From: Collimonas arenae
GTDB lineage: Bacteria; Pseudomonadota; Gammaproteobacteria; Burkholderiales; Burkholderiaceae_D
Assembly: GCF_001584165.1 (NCBI RefSeq)
Contig: NZ_CP013233.1
Span: 2,860,620 to 2,924,619 of the forward strand
Direction of reading: 5' to 3'
Length of the DNA stretch: 64,000 nucleotides
A program made the translations under genes and the position numbers. Below the pieces are notes generated by a model. That model had not been told where the DNA came from. It worked only from the letters and a program-made list of their open reading frames with translations, and made no database searches. Shown one piece after another: positions 20,892 to 29,694 of the stretch (its first letter is position 1; the number at the start of each line of letters is the position of its first letter).

Positions 20892-20956
20892 GTCATTCCC
20901 GCGTCCGCGGGAATCCAGGTTACTGAAAAATGGATCCCCGCGTTCGCGGGGATGAC
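20892..20956. repeat. Intergenic palindromic repeat (GTCATTCCCGCG type), copy 1
   Basis: The sequence between the glutathione transferase and greB holds two facing palindromes. GTCATTCCCGCG-tc-CGCGGGAATCCA is followed, after 13 bases, by TGGATCCCCGCG-tt-CGCGGGGATGAC. A second element of the same build lies at 62829-62897. This is a classic non-coding dispersed repeat of proteobacteria. Placed between convergent genes, it may also help end transcription (inference). Confidence 0.75.
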
Positions 20957-21004
20957 GCAGAGATGATATTGACGAGTGCAGATGTAGCGAGCACGTCGCC
21001 CCCC

Positions 21005-21559
21005 CTACGGTTGCGGGTAGCTGACCGTCAGTATTTCCAGTTCATCCAGCCCCGCCGGCGTCATGAAAGTGACTGTCTCGCCTTCATGAGCCTTGGTCAG
21101 CGCACGAGCGACAGGTGAAATCCAGCTGATTTTTCCGTGCAGAGGATCCAGTTCGTCGATACCGACGATCGTCACGGTATGTTCCTCGCCAGCAGAATTC
21201 TGGTAAGTCACGGTCGCCCCGAAAAACACCTGGTCGCGACCGTGATGCACGCTCGGGTCGACCACCTCGGCCAGATCCAGTCGCTTGGTCAGGAAGCGGA
21301 TGCGGCGGTCGATTTCACGCAAGCGGCGCTTGCCGTAGATGTAATCGCCATTCTCGGAACGATCGCCGTTCGATGCCGCCCAGGAAACAATCTTCACCAC
21401 TTCAGGCCGGTCAACATCAATCAGGTGCAACAGTTCATCTTTCATGCGCTGGTAACCGGCCGGCGTCATGTAATTCTTGGTACCTGGCGGGATCGGCGGC
21501 AATCCGAATTCCAGATCGTCGTCATCGCCCTCAGATTCTTTAACAAATGCCTTATTCAT
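21005..21559 (-). CDS. greB: Transcription elongation factor GreB
   Basis: Rescues backtracked RNA polymerase by stimulating transcript cleavage. The start at 21559, MNKAFVKESEGDDDDLEF, is preferred because it is the usual GreB N-terminus; upstream codons are non-coding. GTKNYMTPAGYQRMKDELLHL begins the coiled-coil domain. GDRSENGDYIYGKRRLREID is the diagnostic GreB motif with acidic tip. The C-terminal FKBP-like domain includes GEEHTVTIVGIDELDP. 184 residues; somewhat longer than E. coli GreB because of the N-terminal acidic extension. It is divergent to the methylglyoxal synthase gene. Confidence 0.95.
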   Translation of the reverse strand: MNKAFVKESEGDDDDLEFGLPPIPPGTKNYMTPAGYQRMKDELLHLIDVDRPEVVKIVSWAASNGDRSENGDYIYGKRRLREIDRRIRFLTKRLDLAEVVDPSVHHGRDQVFFGATVTYQNSAGEEHTVTIVGIDELDPLHGKISWISPVARALTKAHEGETVTFMTPAGLDELEILTVSYPQP

Positions 21560-21711
21560 GATGCCATTGTAGTGCCATTTGGCTTGACATTGCCAATCTG
21601 CCCCGCCGGCAACGATTGCGATCATGCCCCAAACGCTGCTCGAAAACGCATGGCGATATGGTAAAGTCGGCATCGCGCAATGTTGCCCCCGTCGACTCCT
21701 GATCCCATCCT

Positions 21712-22644
21712 ATGACTGCCAATTCTTCCCCATCCGCTGCCCTCAAATCGCCCGCCTTCCGGATCGGCCTGGCCACCAGCCGTAGTCATCAGCACGGCCC
21801 CGATTCGGCGCTGGCGCAATTGCTCAACGGCAGCCGGAGCAACATTGAACAACATTTGAAGCCGCAATTGATCGTGGTCGGCCGCACGCTCGATGCAATG
21901 CAGCAGCTGGGCTTGCTCGATCAATACCCGCATATCGAACGCTTCCCATATGGACGTCAAGGCGGCCTGATGAAACTGGTGTCGCGCGTGGTCGATGCCG
22001 ACCCGGCGCGCACGCTGGATGCGGTGATCTACATCATGGATCCTGTCGACCCATCGTCGACCTTTCCTGAAGCGGTCGCGCTGAAGCGGCAATGTGTGAT
22101 CCACGGCAAGCCGTTCCTGTCGACGCTCGCCGGCGCCCGCGAGTGGCTGGAATTGGAAGCAGTGGCTACCGGCGCAACACCCAATGCAGCGCTCGATCCA
22201 ACGTTCGACCTCGGCAACGAAGGCATCGCCCTGATCGCCCACGATGCGATGAAAGAAAGAATGTTGGATATTGCGGAACGCCACTTCGCATTGCTGGACC
22301 AGTTCGCATTTCGCTGCGCTACCGGTACCACCGGCAGCCTGCTCAACAAGCTGGCGCAAAAAATCAAAGGGGAAGAAGCCGGCCGCAACTGGGTTCGCCC
22401 CTTCCTCAGCGGCCCGCTGGGCGGCGATGCGCAGATTGCCGAATTGATACTCGACCGTCAGCAATGCCGCCGCGTATTGTTCCTGGAAGACCCGCACGTC
22501 GCGCGCCAGCACGAAGCCGATATCCAACTGCTGGAACGCGCCGCCCGCACCGTTACCGATTACGCGTTGTGCATCAGCGATGCGCAATGCGGCGAGCGCT
22601 GGCTTACTCTGTTGCAGCAACGCGCGGCGTTGGCGACATCCTAG
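21712..22644 (+). CDS. Methylglyoxal synthase-like protein with two MGS domains
   Basis: A 310-residue protein that appears to contain the methylglyoxal synthase fold twice; the usual enzyme is about 150 residues and converts dihydroxyacetone phosphate to methylglyoxal. The C-terminal half (about 172-305) keeps the active-site elements: LIAHDAMKE, RCATGTTGSLL, FLSGPLGGDAQIAEL with the catalytic Asp, and LFLEDPH. The N-terminal half (about 18-150) follows the same order but is degenerate. RIGLATSRSHQ, IVVGRTLDAM, FPYGRQGGLMKLVS (catalytic Asp lost) and VIYIMDPVDPSSTFPEA align with the second copy. It could be an active enzyme with a regulatory pseudo-domain. Confidence 0.75.
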   Translation: MTANSSPSAALKSPAFRIGLATSRSHQHGPDSALAQLLNGSRSNIEQHLKPQLIVVGRTLDAMQQLGLLDQYPHIERFPYGRQGGLMKLVSRVVDADPARTLDAVIYIMDPVDPSSTFPEAVALKRQCVIHGKPFLSTLAGAREWLELEAVATGATPNAALDPTFDLGNEGIALIAHDAMKERMLDIAERHFALLDQFAFRCATGTTGSLLNKLAQKIKGEEAGRNWVRPFLSGPLGGDAQIAELILDRQQCRRVLFLEDPHVARQHEADIQLLERAARTVTDYALCISDAQCGERWLTLLQQRAALATS

Positions 22645-22660
22645 ACAACAGCGCCTGCCG

Positions 22661-23671
22661 TCATTGATATTCGACGGTGAAGGTGGCGGTGCCGTTGGCG
22701 CTGCCGGTGGTAACCGTGCCGGCAGTCTGATAATAGCGTGCCGTGAACGGCACCACATACTGGATATCCGCCGACGGACCGACTGTCATTGCGGTACCGA
22801 ATATCACCGGTTGGCTATTCTTGTCGAGAATCTGGATGGCGACCCCGGTTGCCACGCCGGCGCTCTGCGTCAACTGCGTAACCCCGGCGCTCTTGGATAA
22901 ATCCGCAGTCGCTTGCATGTTCAGCAAAATGGTGTTCTGGGCGTTTTCGCCGCGCTGGCAATTCAACTTGATATTGAAAGGACGGTCGCCGGCCGTCGAA
23001 CCGATGCCTTTGAAACTCCCCCGGGAAATCGAACCGAAATTCACCACCACATTTTGGGAGCCGGTATCGACCGTGCATGAAGGCGTGATGATGGTGATGC
23101 CATTGCCAGACAGAATGGAAGTGATGGCGGACTTGTTGTCGCCATTGCCGACATAGGTGGTGTACGTGCCGGCCGCCAACGGCCCGTTACCGGTCTTGGT
23201 GGCGGTCTTGATCAACTCGACCGTGAAATACGACGGACTCAAAAACACTGCGTTGCCATTGGCGATATTGATGACATGCGGATAGTAAGTCTGTCCAATG
23301 CCGGTAATCTGGCGCGACAGCCTGATACCGACACCGGTCACAGCAGTCGTATAGACGTTCGGCATCCCGGCCACCGGAGAACCTTGCAAAATGCTACCTG
23401 TCACATAACCGCCACCGCTGCAAATCCAGGATGTTTCCGATGCGCCCGCGATCGGAATGGTGAAGCTCTTGGTGGCAAATACCGCGCCAACGGCAGCGTT
23501 GTTCGGAATGACCACCGTACCCATGTCCATCTGGATGATTTTCTCGACCGCGCCGGCTGGCCGCACACAAGCCGCCTGCGCCCCCGATGCGCCCAGCAAA
23601 GCCGCTGCGGACAATGCTATCCATGCCAGATAGCCGCCGATGCCGATGATTTTTTTAGTTAATTTTTCCAT
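22661..23671 (-). CDS. Fimbrial adhesin / tip subunit
   Basis: Last gene of the chaperone-usher operon. The 336-residue protein has a signal peptide (AALLGASGAQA-A) and an N-terminal receptor-type domain with a Cys pair. A C-terminal pilin domain starts near PSCTVDTGSQNVVVNFG and ends GTATFTVEYQ, the aromatic-ended strand that binds the chaperone. The two-domain size and last position fit a tip adhesin. The ligand is unknown. It starts two bases after the usher stop, and its stop faces the end of the methylglyoxal synthase gene 16 bases away. Confidence 0.85.
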   Translation of the reverse strand: MEKLTKKIIGIGGYLAWIALSAAALLGASGAQAACVRPAGAVEKIIQMDMGTVVIPNNAAVGAVFATKSFTIPIAGASETSWICSGGGYVTGSILQGSPVAGMPNVYTTAVTGVGIRLSRQITGIGQTYYPHVINIANGNAVFLSPSYFTVELIKTATKTGNGPLAAGTYTTYVGNGDNKSAITSILSGNGITIITPSCTVDTGSQNVVVNFGSISRGSFKGIGSTAGDRPFNIKLNCQRGENAQNTILLNMQATADLSKSAGVTQLTQSAGVATGVAIQILDKNSQPVIFGTAMTVGPSADIQYVVPFTARYYQTAGTVTTGSANGTATFTVEYQ

Positions 23672-23673
23672 GT

Positions 23674-26244
23674 TTACTCACACTGTGCGTTAAGTTCGCG
23701 AATCGGCGCTGGATTCTTCTCGGCCGACAGCTGGTATTTGACGCTGCACTGTTCTGCCGCACCCTGCCCCCACTTGACGTTCAATATGCCGCTTTCCTTA
23801 GCGCCGGTAATAAAGGTCTGGCCCTCGCTGCCTACGATGCCCAATTCCTGCCCTTGTTCGTTATCGACCTTGGCGCCGAACGGCAACGGCCTGCCACCCT
23901 TGTCGCTCAGGTTCAGCATGATGCGCAAACCGATCGAGGTTTCGAATTTCGCCAGCACCACTGCGCCGCGGGTCGGCACCACATCCAGCGCGGCATTCTT
24001 GATCTCGATGCTGTCGCCGAGATCCTCGGTGCGCACAGCCAGACGGTTGACGCGGTATGGGCTCAGATTGGCCAGGACAGCGTTGCCGCGGCTATCGGTG
24101 CGAACACCCGGATAGACTTCGAAGCCAACATTGGCGGCGTCCGGCGCTTCCACCAACGCCATGGTTTCACCGAGAGGTTGCGACAAGGTCACGCCGCCGC
24201 CATGCACCACCAAGCCACCTGCCATGCCCAACGTGGTCTGGCCGTAGCCGGAACCTTGCGCGCGGCCGAAATCAACTCGGCCGTACTGCGCCAGATAGCT
24301 GGCAGAGGCGCTGCCGCTGTTGTCGCTCTGATTCGAATGCGCGGCCGTGACGTTGTAGGTCAGGCGGCCATCGTCCAGTGCCGAACCATAGACGCTAGCT
24401 TGCTGGGTCAGTTCGCCGTTGTTGCCCTTGGCCACGGTGTAACGCGCATAGGAACGGGTGTCGCCCAGCGGAATCGACAAGGTCGCCATCAGCTGGCGGT
24501 TCGACGGTCCGTTCAGATTGGTGCTGTAGTTATAAAAGATGCTGTAGCTGAACTGCTTGTAGAAGTTCGAGTATCCGATCTGCATCAGGCGGTCTTTCTG
24601 ATCGGTGCCCCAGTAGCTTTGCTGCTGGATCGAGGCATAGGCGGTGCCGCCCCTGCTGCCCAGCTGCTGCGCCAGTTCCAGGCGCACCTGATTGCGCCGG
24701 TTGTTGAGTGTCTGGCCATTCTGCAGATCCTGCATCTGCGCCGCTTCCTGGAAAGTGCGGAAGCCGCCGGTGGAATAGCGATAACCGGCCATGCGCACGC
24801 TGGTGCCGTAATTTTCAAACGATTTGGCATACAGGAAGCGTAACGACTGACCGTCATAACTCTGGTTAAACAACCCCTTTGTATGCGCTTGCGACAAGTC
24901 CGCGGAAATCGCGCCGAAATCACGCAGGTTCTTGCCGGCCCCGAACAATATGGATTGATATATATCGGAAGCGATCACGCCGCCGTACACCGAATATTCC
25001 CGGCCGAGGCCGCGCGCCACCGTGCCCTGCACGAAATTCGGCTTGGCGTTGCCAGATCCGGTGCTGACGGTGGAATAACCGTTGCGGTACTGGCCGCCAG
25101 TCACGCTGTAACGCCAGGCGCCTTCGCGCAGCAAGGTCGGCACTGCGGAGAAGGCCTGCTTGAATTTGGTCTCGCGGCCATCGGCCTCGGTGATCGTCAC
25201 TTCCAGGTCACCGCTGGTGGAGGTCGGATACAAGTCATCCAATACAAACGGACCAGGGGCGACATAAGTGCTGTACACCACGAAGCCGTTCTGGCGCACG
25301 GTGACGCGCGCGTTAGTCTGCGCTACGCCGCGGATGGTCGGCGCATAGCCTTGCTGACTATCGGGCAGCATGCCGTCATCAGATGCCAGCTGCACGCCCC
25401 TAAATTGGAAAGCATCGAAGAAATTGCCGGGCGTGGTGCTGTCGCCGATGGTCAGCTGGCCGCCAAGCGAAGCAATATCGCGCTGCAAATAGGAAGTCAC
25501 CGACTGCCAATGACCTTCGCCGTCGACGCCGCGGTTATAGGTCGAAAAATTGCGGAAGCGCCAGTCGCCAAGATTGAAGCCGCCGCGCAAGCCAGCGTAC
25601 AAGGTATTGCGCGCTTGGGTGGTCGCGCTGGGGTTGGCGTTGAATTCGGTAATACTGTTGTTCATGGTGCTGGAGGCATTGTTGCCGCCGTCATAGCGCG
25701 CCGCCGAAATCTGGTAATCCAGCATCGCCACATTGATGCCCTTGTCCCACTTGTCGGGACTGATGGCGCCGCGCGCCTGACGCTTCATGGCAGCCTGAGG
25801 AATGCTGATGAACAGGCGTAGCTTCTCGCCATCGAAAGAAACGCTGGAACCGGGAATCGCTTGCGCCAGGTCGACACATTGATCGCCGGCCGCCATCAGC
25901 ACCGGAAATACTTCAACCTTGACACCCCAGCCGTCCAGCATGGCGCGTGTCAGGCATGGCTGCGCATTCTTGCCATCATCCTTACCCACAAAATCAACCT
26001 GGCTTTGACCAACGCCACTTTCATTCAGGCTGACGTCAACCAGATAATTGCCGGGCAGGACACGATTGCCGAACGCGAACAATGACAAGTCGGCACGGCT
26101 TTGCTCACCGCCGATATTCAGGAACTCCTCGTTGAATACCGAGCCAGATGGCCCTTGCGCATGGGCCAGTTGCGCCAGCACAGCCAGCGTAATCGCGGAC
26201 AATGCGAGTCGTACCGGCTTGCGTTGATATGACGATCTGATCAC
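23674..26244 (-). CDS. Fimbrial outer-membrane usher protein
   Basis: FimD/PapC-type usher of 856 residues that forms the secretion pore and assembles the pilus. It has a signal peptide ending AQLAHAQ and an N-terminal domain (FNEEFLNIGGEQSRADLSLF) that recruits chaperone-subunit complexes. The 24-strand barrel carries the conserved QGYAPTIRGVAQTNARVTVRQNG-type plug region near residue 295-320. Two C-terminal domains end with a Cys pair (AAEQCSVKY, NAQCE). The start is a GTG at 26244. It follows the chaperone gene by 94 bases. Confidence 0.95.
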   Translation of the reverse strand: MIRSSYQRKPVRLALSAITLAVLAQLAHAQGPSGSVFNEEFLNIGGEQSRADLSLFAFGNRVLPGNYLVDVSLNESGVGQSQVDFVGKDDGKNAQPCLTRAMLDGWGVKVEVFPVLMAAGDQCVDLAQAIPGSSVSFDGEKLRLFISIPQAAMKRQARGAISPDKWDKGINVAMLDYQISAARYDGGNNASSTMNNSITEFNANPSATTQARNTLYAGLRGGFNLGDWRFRNFSTYNRGVDGEGHWQSVTSYLQRDIASLGGQLTIGDSTTPGNFFDAFQFRGVQLASDDGMLPDSQQGYAPTIRGVAQTNARVTVRQNGFVVYSTYVAPGPFVLDDLYPTSTSGDLEVTITEADGRETKFKQAFSAVPTLLREGAWRYSVTGGQYRNGYSTVSTGSGNAKPNFVQGTVARGLGREYSVYGGVIASDIYQSILFGAGKNLRDFGAISADLSQAHTKGLFNQSYDGQSLRFLYAKSFENYGTSVRMAGYRYSTGGFRTFQEAAQMQDLQNGQTLNNRRNQVRLELAQQLGSRGGTAYASIQQQSYWGTDQKDRLMQIGYSNFYKQFSYSIFYNYSTNLNGPSNRQLMATLSIPLGDTRSYARYTVAKGNNGELTQQASVYGSALDDGRLTYNVTAAHSNQSDNSGSASASYLAQYGRVDFGRAQGSGYGQTTLGMAGGLVVHGGGVTLSQPLGETMALVEAPDAANVGFEVYPGVRTDSRGNAVLANLSPYRVNRLAVRTEDLGDSIEIKNAALDVVPTRGAVVLAKFETSIGLRIMLNLSDKGGRPLPFGAKVDNEQGQELGIVGSEGQTFITGAKESGILNVKWGQGAAEQCSVKYQLSAEKNPAPIRELNAQCE

Positions 26245-26338
26245 TGCATTCCTTCCGTAATTTCTGCCTTGCGCGACAGAGTCATTTGCCTTGACAGGAC
26301 TAGGTGCTACCTGCTGTTGTCTGGAACAAAAGCATTGT

Positions 26339-27082
26339 TTATTTGCCGGCAGCTGCCGGCGTGGCGCTTGCTACCGCAGCCTTGGTCACGACTTCCGGCG
26401 TTTCTCCGCCGTAGTCATTGATGGTGGTGTAGCTGACATCGACCGGCTGCGGGCTGCTGATCGCCGTCAGCGGAAAATCCATCGCGCCAAATGCCGGCAC
26501 CATGCCAGCCTTGGTCTGTTCCTTGCCGCCGTTGATCTTGAAGCCGGTAAAGGTGATGTTGTATGCGCTCGGATTGTTAACACGCAGCGCAGCGCCCTTG
26601 CCATCCTCAGCCGCCACCACAGCCAGCGTGATCAAGCTGCGAGCCTCATCCGGCTTGCCGGCCAGGCCCGCCGGCCGGTAGAACACCTTGATGCGGGTAC
26701 GCACCGCGATTTGCAGCACATTCGGCTGATCCGATTTTTCCGGGATTTCCTTGACGTTGAGCCAGAACACCGATTCACGGTCACTCGGCAAATCGTTGGA
26801 GATGCGCACGATGCGCAAGATGTTTTCCGCTCCCGGATCGAGCCGCGATAAAGGCGGCGTCACCAGCAGCGGCGCCTTGTTCTTGCCTTCGCCAGCATCA
26901 ATCCAGGTCTGCACCACATAGGGCGAGCTACCGGTGTTTTTGAGTGGAATCGATGCCTGCCGGTCTTTTTCTCCAATGATCACGCGGGTACCGCCCAGCA
27001 TCACGCTGGCGCCTGCCACCAGCGTGCATGCGGCCAGCACGCTGCCGACGACGGCGGAAATAATGAATCTTTTGTTCAACAT
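26339..27082 (-). CDS. Periplasmic pilus chaperone (PapD family)
   Basis: A 247-residue fimbrial chaperone with signal sequence. It has the paired immunoglobulin-like layout: SVMLGGTRVIIGEKDRQASI at the first strand, then SIPLKNTGSSPYVVQTWID and ESVFWLNVKEIPEK. IKVFYRPAGLAGKPD is the PapD signature joining the domains. The conserved Arg in the first strand and Lys of RIKVFYRP would anchor subunit C-termini. A C-terminal Ala/Thr-rich tail is unusual but short. It serves the neighbouring usher and pilins. Confidence 0.95.
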   Translation of the reverse strand: MLNKRFIISAVVGSVLAACTLVAGASVMLGGTRVIIGEKDRQASIPLKNTGSSPYVVQTWIDAGEGKNKAPLLVTPPLSRLDPGAENILRIVRISNDLPSDRESVFWLNVKEIPEKSDQPNVLQIAVRTRIKVFYRPAGLAGKPDEARSLITLAVVAAEDGKGAALRVNNPSAYNITFTGFKINGGKEQTKAGMVPAFGAMDFPLTAISSPQPVDVSYTTINDYGGETPEVVTKAAVASATPAAAGK

Positions 27083-27175
27083 GGAAAACCTCGTCTATCA
27101 AAATGTCCTATGCACAAATTTCTAAGCAAGCAGTGCGTGCTCACAAATTGATGCATTGGCAGGGGGAAAATGGCG

Positions 27176-27207
27176 GCCGGCATGCGCTTGCGTTTCGGCA
27201 TGCCGGC
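27176..27207. promoter_or_regulatory. Hairpin between major pilin and chaperone genes
   Basis: GCCGGCATGC (27176-27185) and GCATGCCGGC (27198-27207) are perfect complements around a 12-base loop, in the 226-base gap after the pilin gene. No T run follows on the minus strand, so it is not a standard terminator. It would fit an mRNA-stabilising or partial-attenuation structure that keeps pilin message in excess. That role is inference from similar operons. Confidence 0.5.
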
Positions 27208-27308
27208 ACATCCTCAAAAAAACTGGCCGCAACAGGCGCCAGTACACACCCCGCCAAACAAGGCGAAACGGCTAATGCCGCTTCAAGATGTGTGCGTAGG
27301 CGCGCTGA

Positions 27309-27848
27309 TTACAGGTAAGTAACAACGAACTGCGCTGTGGAGTTAGCTGGGCCGACAGTGACCGCAGGGCCGGTCGACACATAGGTGGCTTGGAAATTCA
27401 AAGGATTGTTGCCCAGGCCCAGAACGTAAGTACCCGATGCCGAACCGACAGGAATCTTGGTACCGGCAGAGTCGCCCAGCTCGATAGCCACGCCGGTTGC
27501 GGTAGTCACGCCAACTTGGCCAGCGTTTGCCAGGGCCAGATCGTCAGTCACGTTGACATCGGTTGTGCCGGTGAAAGTCACAGTTGCGCCTTTGGCAGTC
27601 GCGCCGCAGTTGGTCAACAGGATCTGGAACTTCGATGGGGTTGCCTTCTTGCCTGCTGCGCCATTCAATACTGCACGCGAAACAGTACCCATCGGCACCG
27701 TGATGTTTTGGCTGGACGGATCGATTGAGCATGGGGAATCGACGATCTGGCCGTTGAAATTAACCGTGCCGCCGTCAGCGAAAGCCGCTTGGGACAACAG
27801 ACCTGCAGCAGCAACTGCAACCAGTTTAGCGATAGTCGTTTGTTTCAT
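27309..27848 (-). CDS. Type 1 fimbrial major subunit
   Basis: Pilin of about 179 residues, first gene of the fimbrial operon. Start chosen at 27848 (MKQTTIAKLVAVAAAGLLSQ), which gives a standard signal peptide cut after AAFA; a Met 11 codons upstream lacks this fit. The mature part has GQIVDSPCSIDPSSQNITVP with the first Cys, ILLTNCGATAKG with the second, and the C-terminal donor-strand-groove end NSTAQFVVTYL. Shaft role is inferred from position and size. Confidence 0.92.
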   Translation of the reverse strand: MKQTTIAKLVAVAAAGLLSQAAFADGGTVNFNGQIVDSPCSIDPSSQNITVPMGTVSRAVLNGAAGKKATPSKFQILLTNCGATAKGATVTFTGTTDVNVTDDLALANAGQVGVTTATGVAIELGDSAGTKIPVGSASGTYVLGLGNNPLNFQATYVSTGPAVTVGPANSTAQFVVTYL

Positions 27849-28466
27849 TTTTACCCTTAGTTTTAAAGTTGAAGGTTTCATTCAAGTTAATGAATTGCCA
27901 ACGCGGCGAAACACATTCTAAGGGCAAAAATTTACAAAAATACATTTATAACAATGTTTGACAATTTCTAACTACCATCAATTTCTTCACTACAAAGAAA
28001 CAACTGGCAATTCGGTCATTTTTGCGACCTGGCTTTCATTTAAAACAATTAACAACAATCAAAAACTCCAATACCAGCTTGGCTTTCCGGCTCTTTCTCA
28101 AGGAAAACACAAGAAAAAATTGCCTCGGCAATACAATATTCGCTCAGGAAATATTCCCTATCAAAAACAAAATTATCGTTACGCCTTGTTACAAAATAGC
28201 CACAATCTCTTCCCCCAAACGGTCATTTGCAATTCCACATATCGATTGCCCTCAACTTTCCTGCCAAATCGCCGTTAACACGGATCAGGGGATTTTGATC
28301 TTGCAAGACGGAGAGACGCGACCATGCCGATTGAGGTAATCACATCAATATGCTTGCAGCCAGCGGCGTCGCTTTGCATTTTCTGTTTCCCGAATACGGC
28401 GATCAACTTCTCTGCCTGAGACGGCTTGTGCTTCCCTATCCAACCATCACCCACAAAAAATCCAAG
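27849..28466. promoter_or_regulatory. A/T-rich divergent upstream region of fimbrial operon and HDOD gene
   Basis: About 600 bases without a convincing gene. From about 27890 to 28260 it is visibly much richer in A and T than the surrounding genes, with many A tracts. Such a composition suits a promoter controlled by H-NS-like silencing or DNA bending. A 106-codon open frame at 27958-28278 lacks a ribosome site and protein-like composition. Position of promoters could not be fixed by eye. Confidence 0.5.
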
Positions 28467-29675
28467 ATGAGTAACGAAAACTTCATTGTGCGAGAACCAC
28501 TGCTTGATCCGAAACAGCGCGTTGTCGGGTATGACCTGACCTGGCAAGAGGCAGGCAGCGACGGCACGCAAGCCGGCGAAGCTGAATTGAATGCTCTGTT
28601 GGCCTTCGTCGCTGACCAGCTGACCAGCAAAAAGGACGGCTGGCTGTTGGGCAACAAGATATTGTTTCTGGAAGCATCGCCAGCCTTGCTCAGGGGTGAT
28701 GCAATCAAGCGGATTCCGGCCGCGAGCACCGTGCTGACGCTTCATAGCGCCGACCTGGCCGATCCCGACACATTGAGCGCGGTCAAGGGGTTGCGCGCTG
28801 AAGGCTATGGCGTTTCCCTGCGTGGCGCCGATGTGATGAAAGAACAGTTGCTGCCCGACATATCGCACGTCGAAGTGCGCTTCTCGGCGGGGGATTTTGC
28901 TGCGCAAGCCAGGCGCTACGCCGCTTTCAAGAAATCGTCGGTACGCATGCTAGGGCGACCAGTCACTACCTGGCAGGATTACGATGCCTGCGCCATGCTC
29001 GGACTGGATGCATTTGTCGGCAAGCTGCACCTGACGCCGCGCGCGGGAAATCGCCCCAAAGGGCTCAACCCGGCGCAACAGATCATCGTGCAGATCATGA
29101 ACATGGTCGGCCAAAACGAGAACATCCAGAAAATTGAAGAAGTCTTCAAGCGCGATCCCGGCTTGTCGTATGAATTGCTGCGGTTCATCAATTCGGCCGC
29201 ATTCGGATTAAAAACCGAGGTGCAGTCGTTGCGCTCGGCGCTGGCGCTGCTCGGGTATGAGGCCTTGTTCCAGTGGCTGTCGCTGTTGTTGGCTACCGCC
29301 AGCAGCAGTGGCTACTCGCCGGTGCTGATGGAAACAGCGATCATCCGCGGCCGCTTCTCTGAATTGCTCGGCCAGCAGCACCTGCCCAAAGGTGAATCGG
29401 AGAACCTGTTCGTGGCGGGGATTTTTTCATTGCTGGATCGCCTGCTTGGCGTCAGCATGGATGAGGTGCTGGCCAGCATCAAGCTATCGGACGATGTGGC
29501 CGCAGCCTTGCTGACGCGCAGCGGACCGTACGGTCCTTACGTGGCGCTGGCCGAGGCTTGCGAACTGAATTCACCGTTGATCGGGCCGCTGTCTTCGTCG
29601 TTGAAGATCAGCCCGACCGAAGTCAACGCCGCCCATCTTTCGGCGCTGGCCTGGGCCCAGAACCTGGGAATGTGA
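28467..29675 (+). CDS. HDOD-domain signalling protein (EAL-like + HDOD)
   Basis: A 402-residue protein of the YuxH type. The N-terminal part (MSNENFIVREPLLDPKQRVV and GYDLTWQE) resembles a degenerate EAL domain without the catalytic acidic residues, so c-di-GMP hydrolysis is unlikely. The HDOD domain at about residues 200-390 includes FKRDPGLSYELLRFINSAAF and SLRSALALLGYEALFQWLSL. Such proteins act in signal relay. Start at 28467 is chosen because it matches the family N-terminus; 39 upstream codons are dropped. It is divergent from the fimbrial operon, so a regulatory link to surface attachment is possible but unproven. Confidence 0.82.
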   Translation: MSNENFIVREPLLDPKQRVVGYDLTWQEAGSDGTQAGEAELNALLAFVADQLTSKKDGWLLGNKILFLEASPALLRGDAIKRIPAASTVLTLHSADLADPDTLSAVKGLRAEGYGVSLRGADVMKEQLLPDISHVEVRFSAGDFAAQARRYAAFKKSSVRMLGRPVTTWQDYDACAMLGLDAFVGKLHLTPRAGNRPKGLNPAQQIIVQIMNMVGQNENIQKIEEVFKRDPGLSYELLRFINSAAFGLKTEVQSLRSALALLGYEALFQWLSLLLATASSSGYSPVLMETAIIRGRFSELLGQQHLPKGESENLFVAGIFSLLDRLLGVSMDEVLASIKLSDDVAAALLTRSGPYGPYVALAEACELNSPLIGPLSSSLKISPTEVNAAHLSALAWAQNLGM

Positions 29676-29694
29676 AGAAATGTTTGCCGTCGCA

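Noticed and set aside
27958..28278. 106-codon plus-strand frame in the A/T-rich fimbrial upstream region
   Set aside because: No ribosome site, biased Asn/Lys/Gln composition expected from A/T-rich DNA, no recognisable motif.
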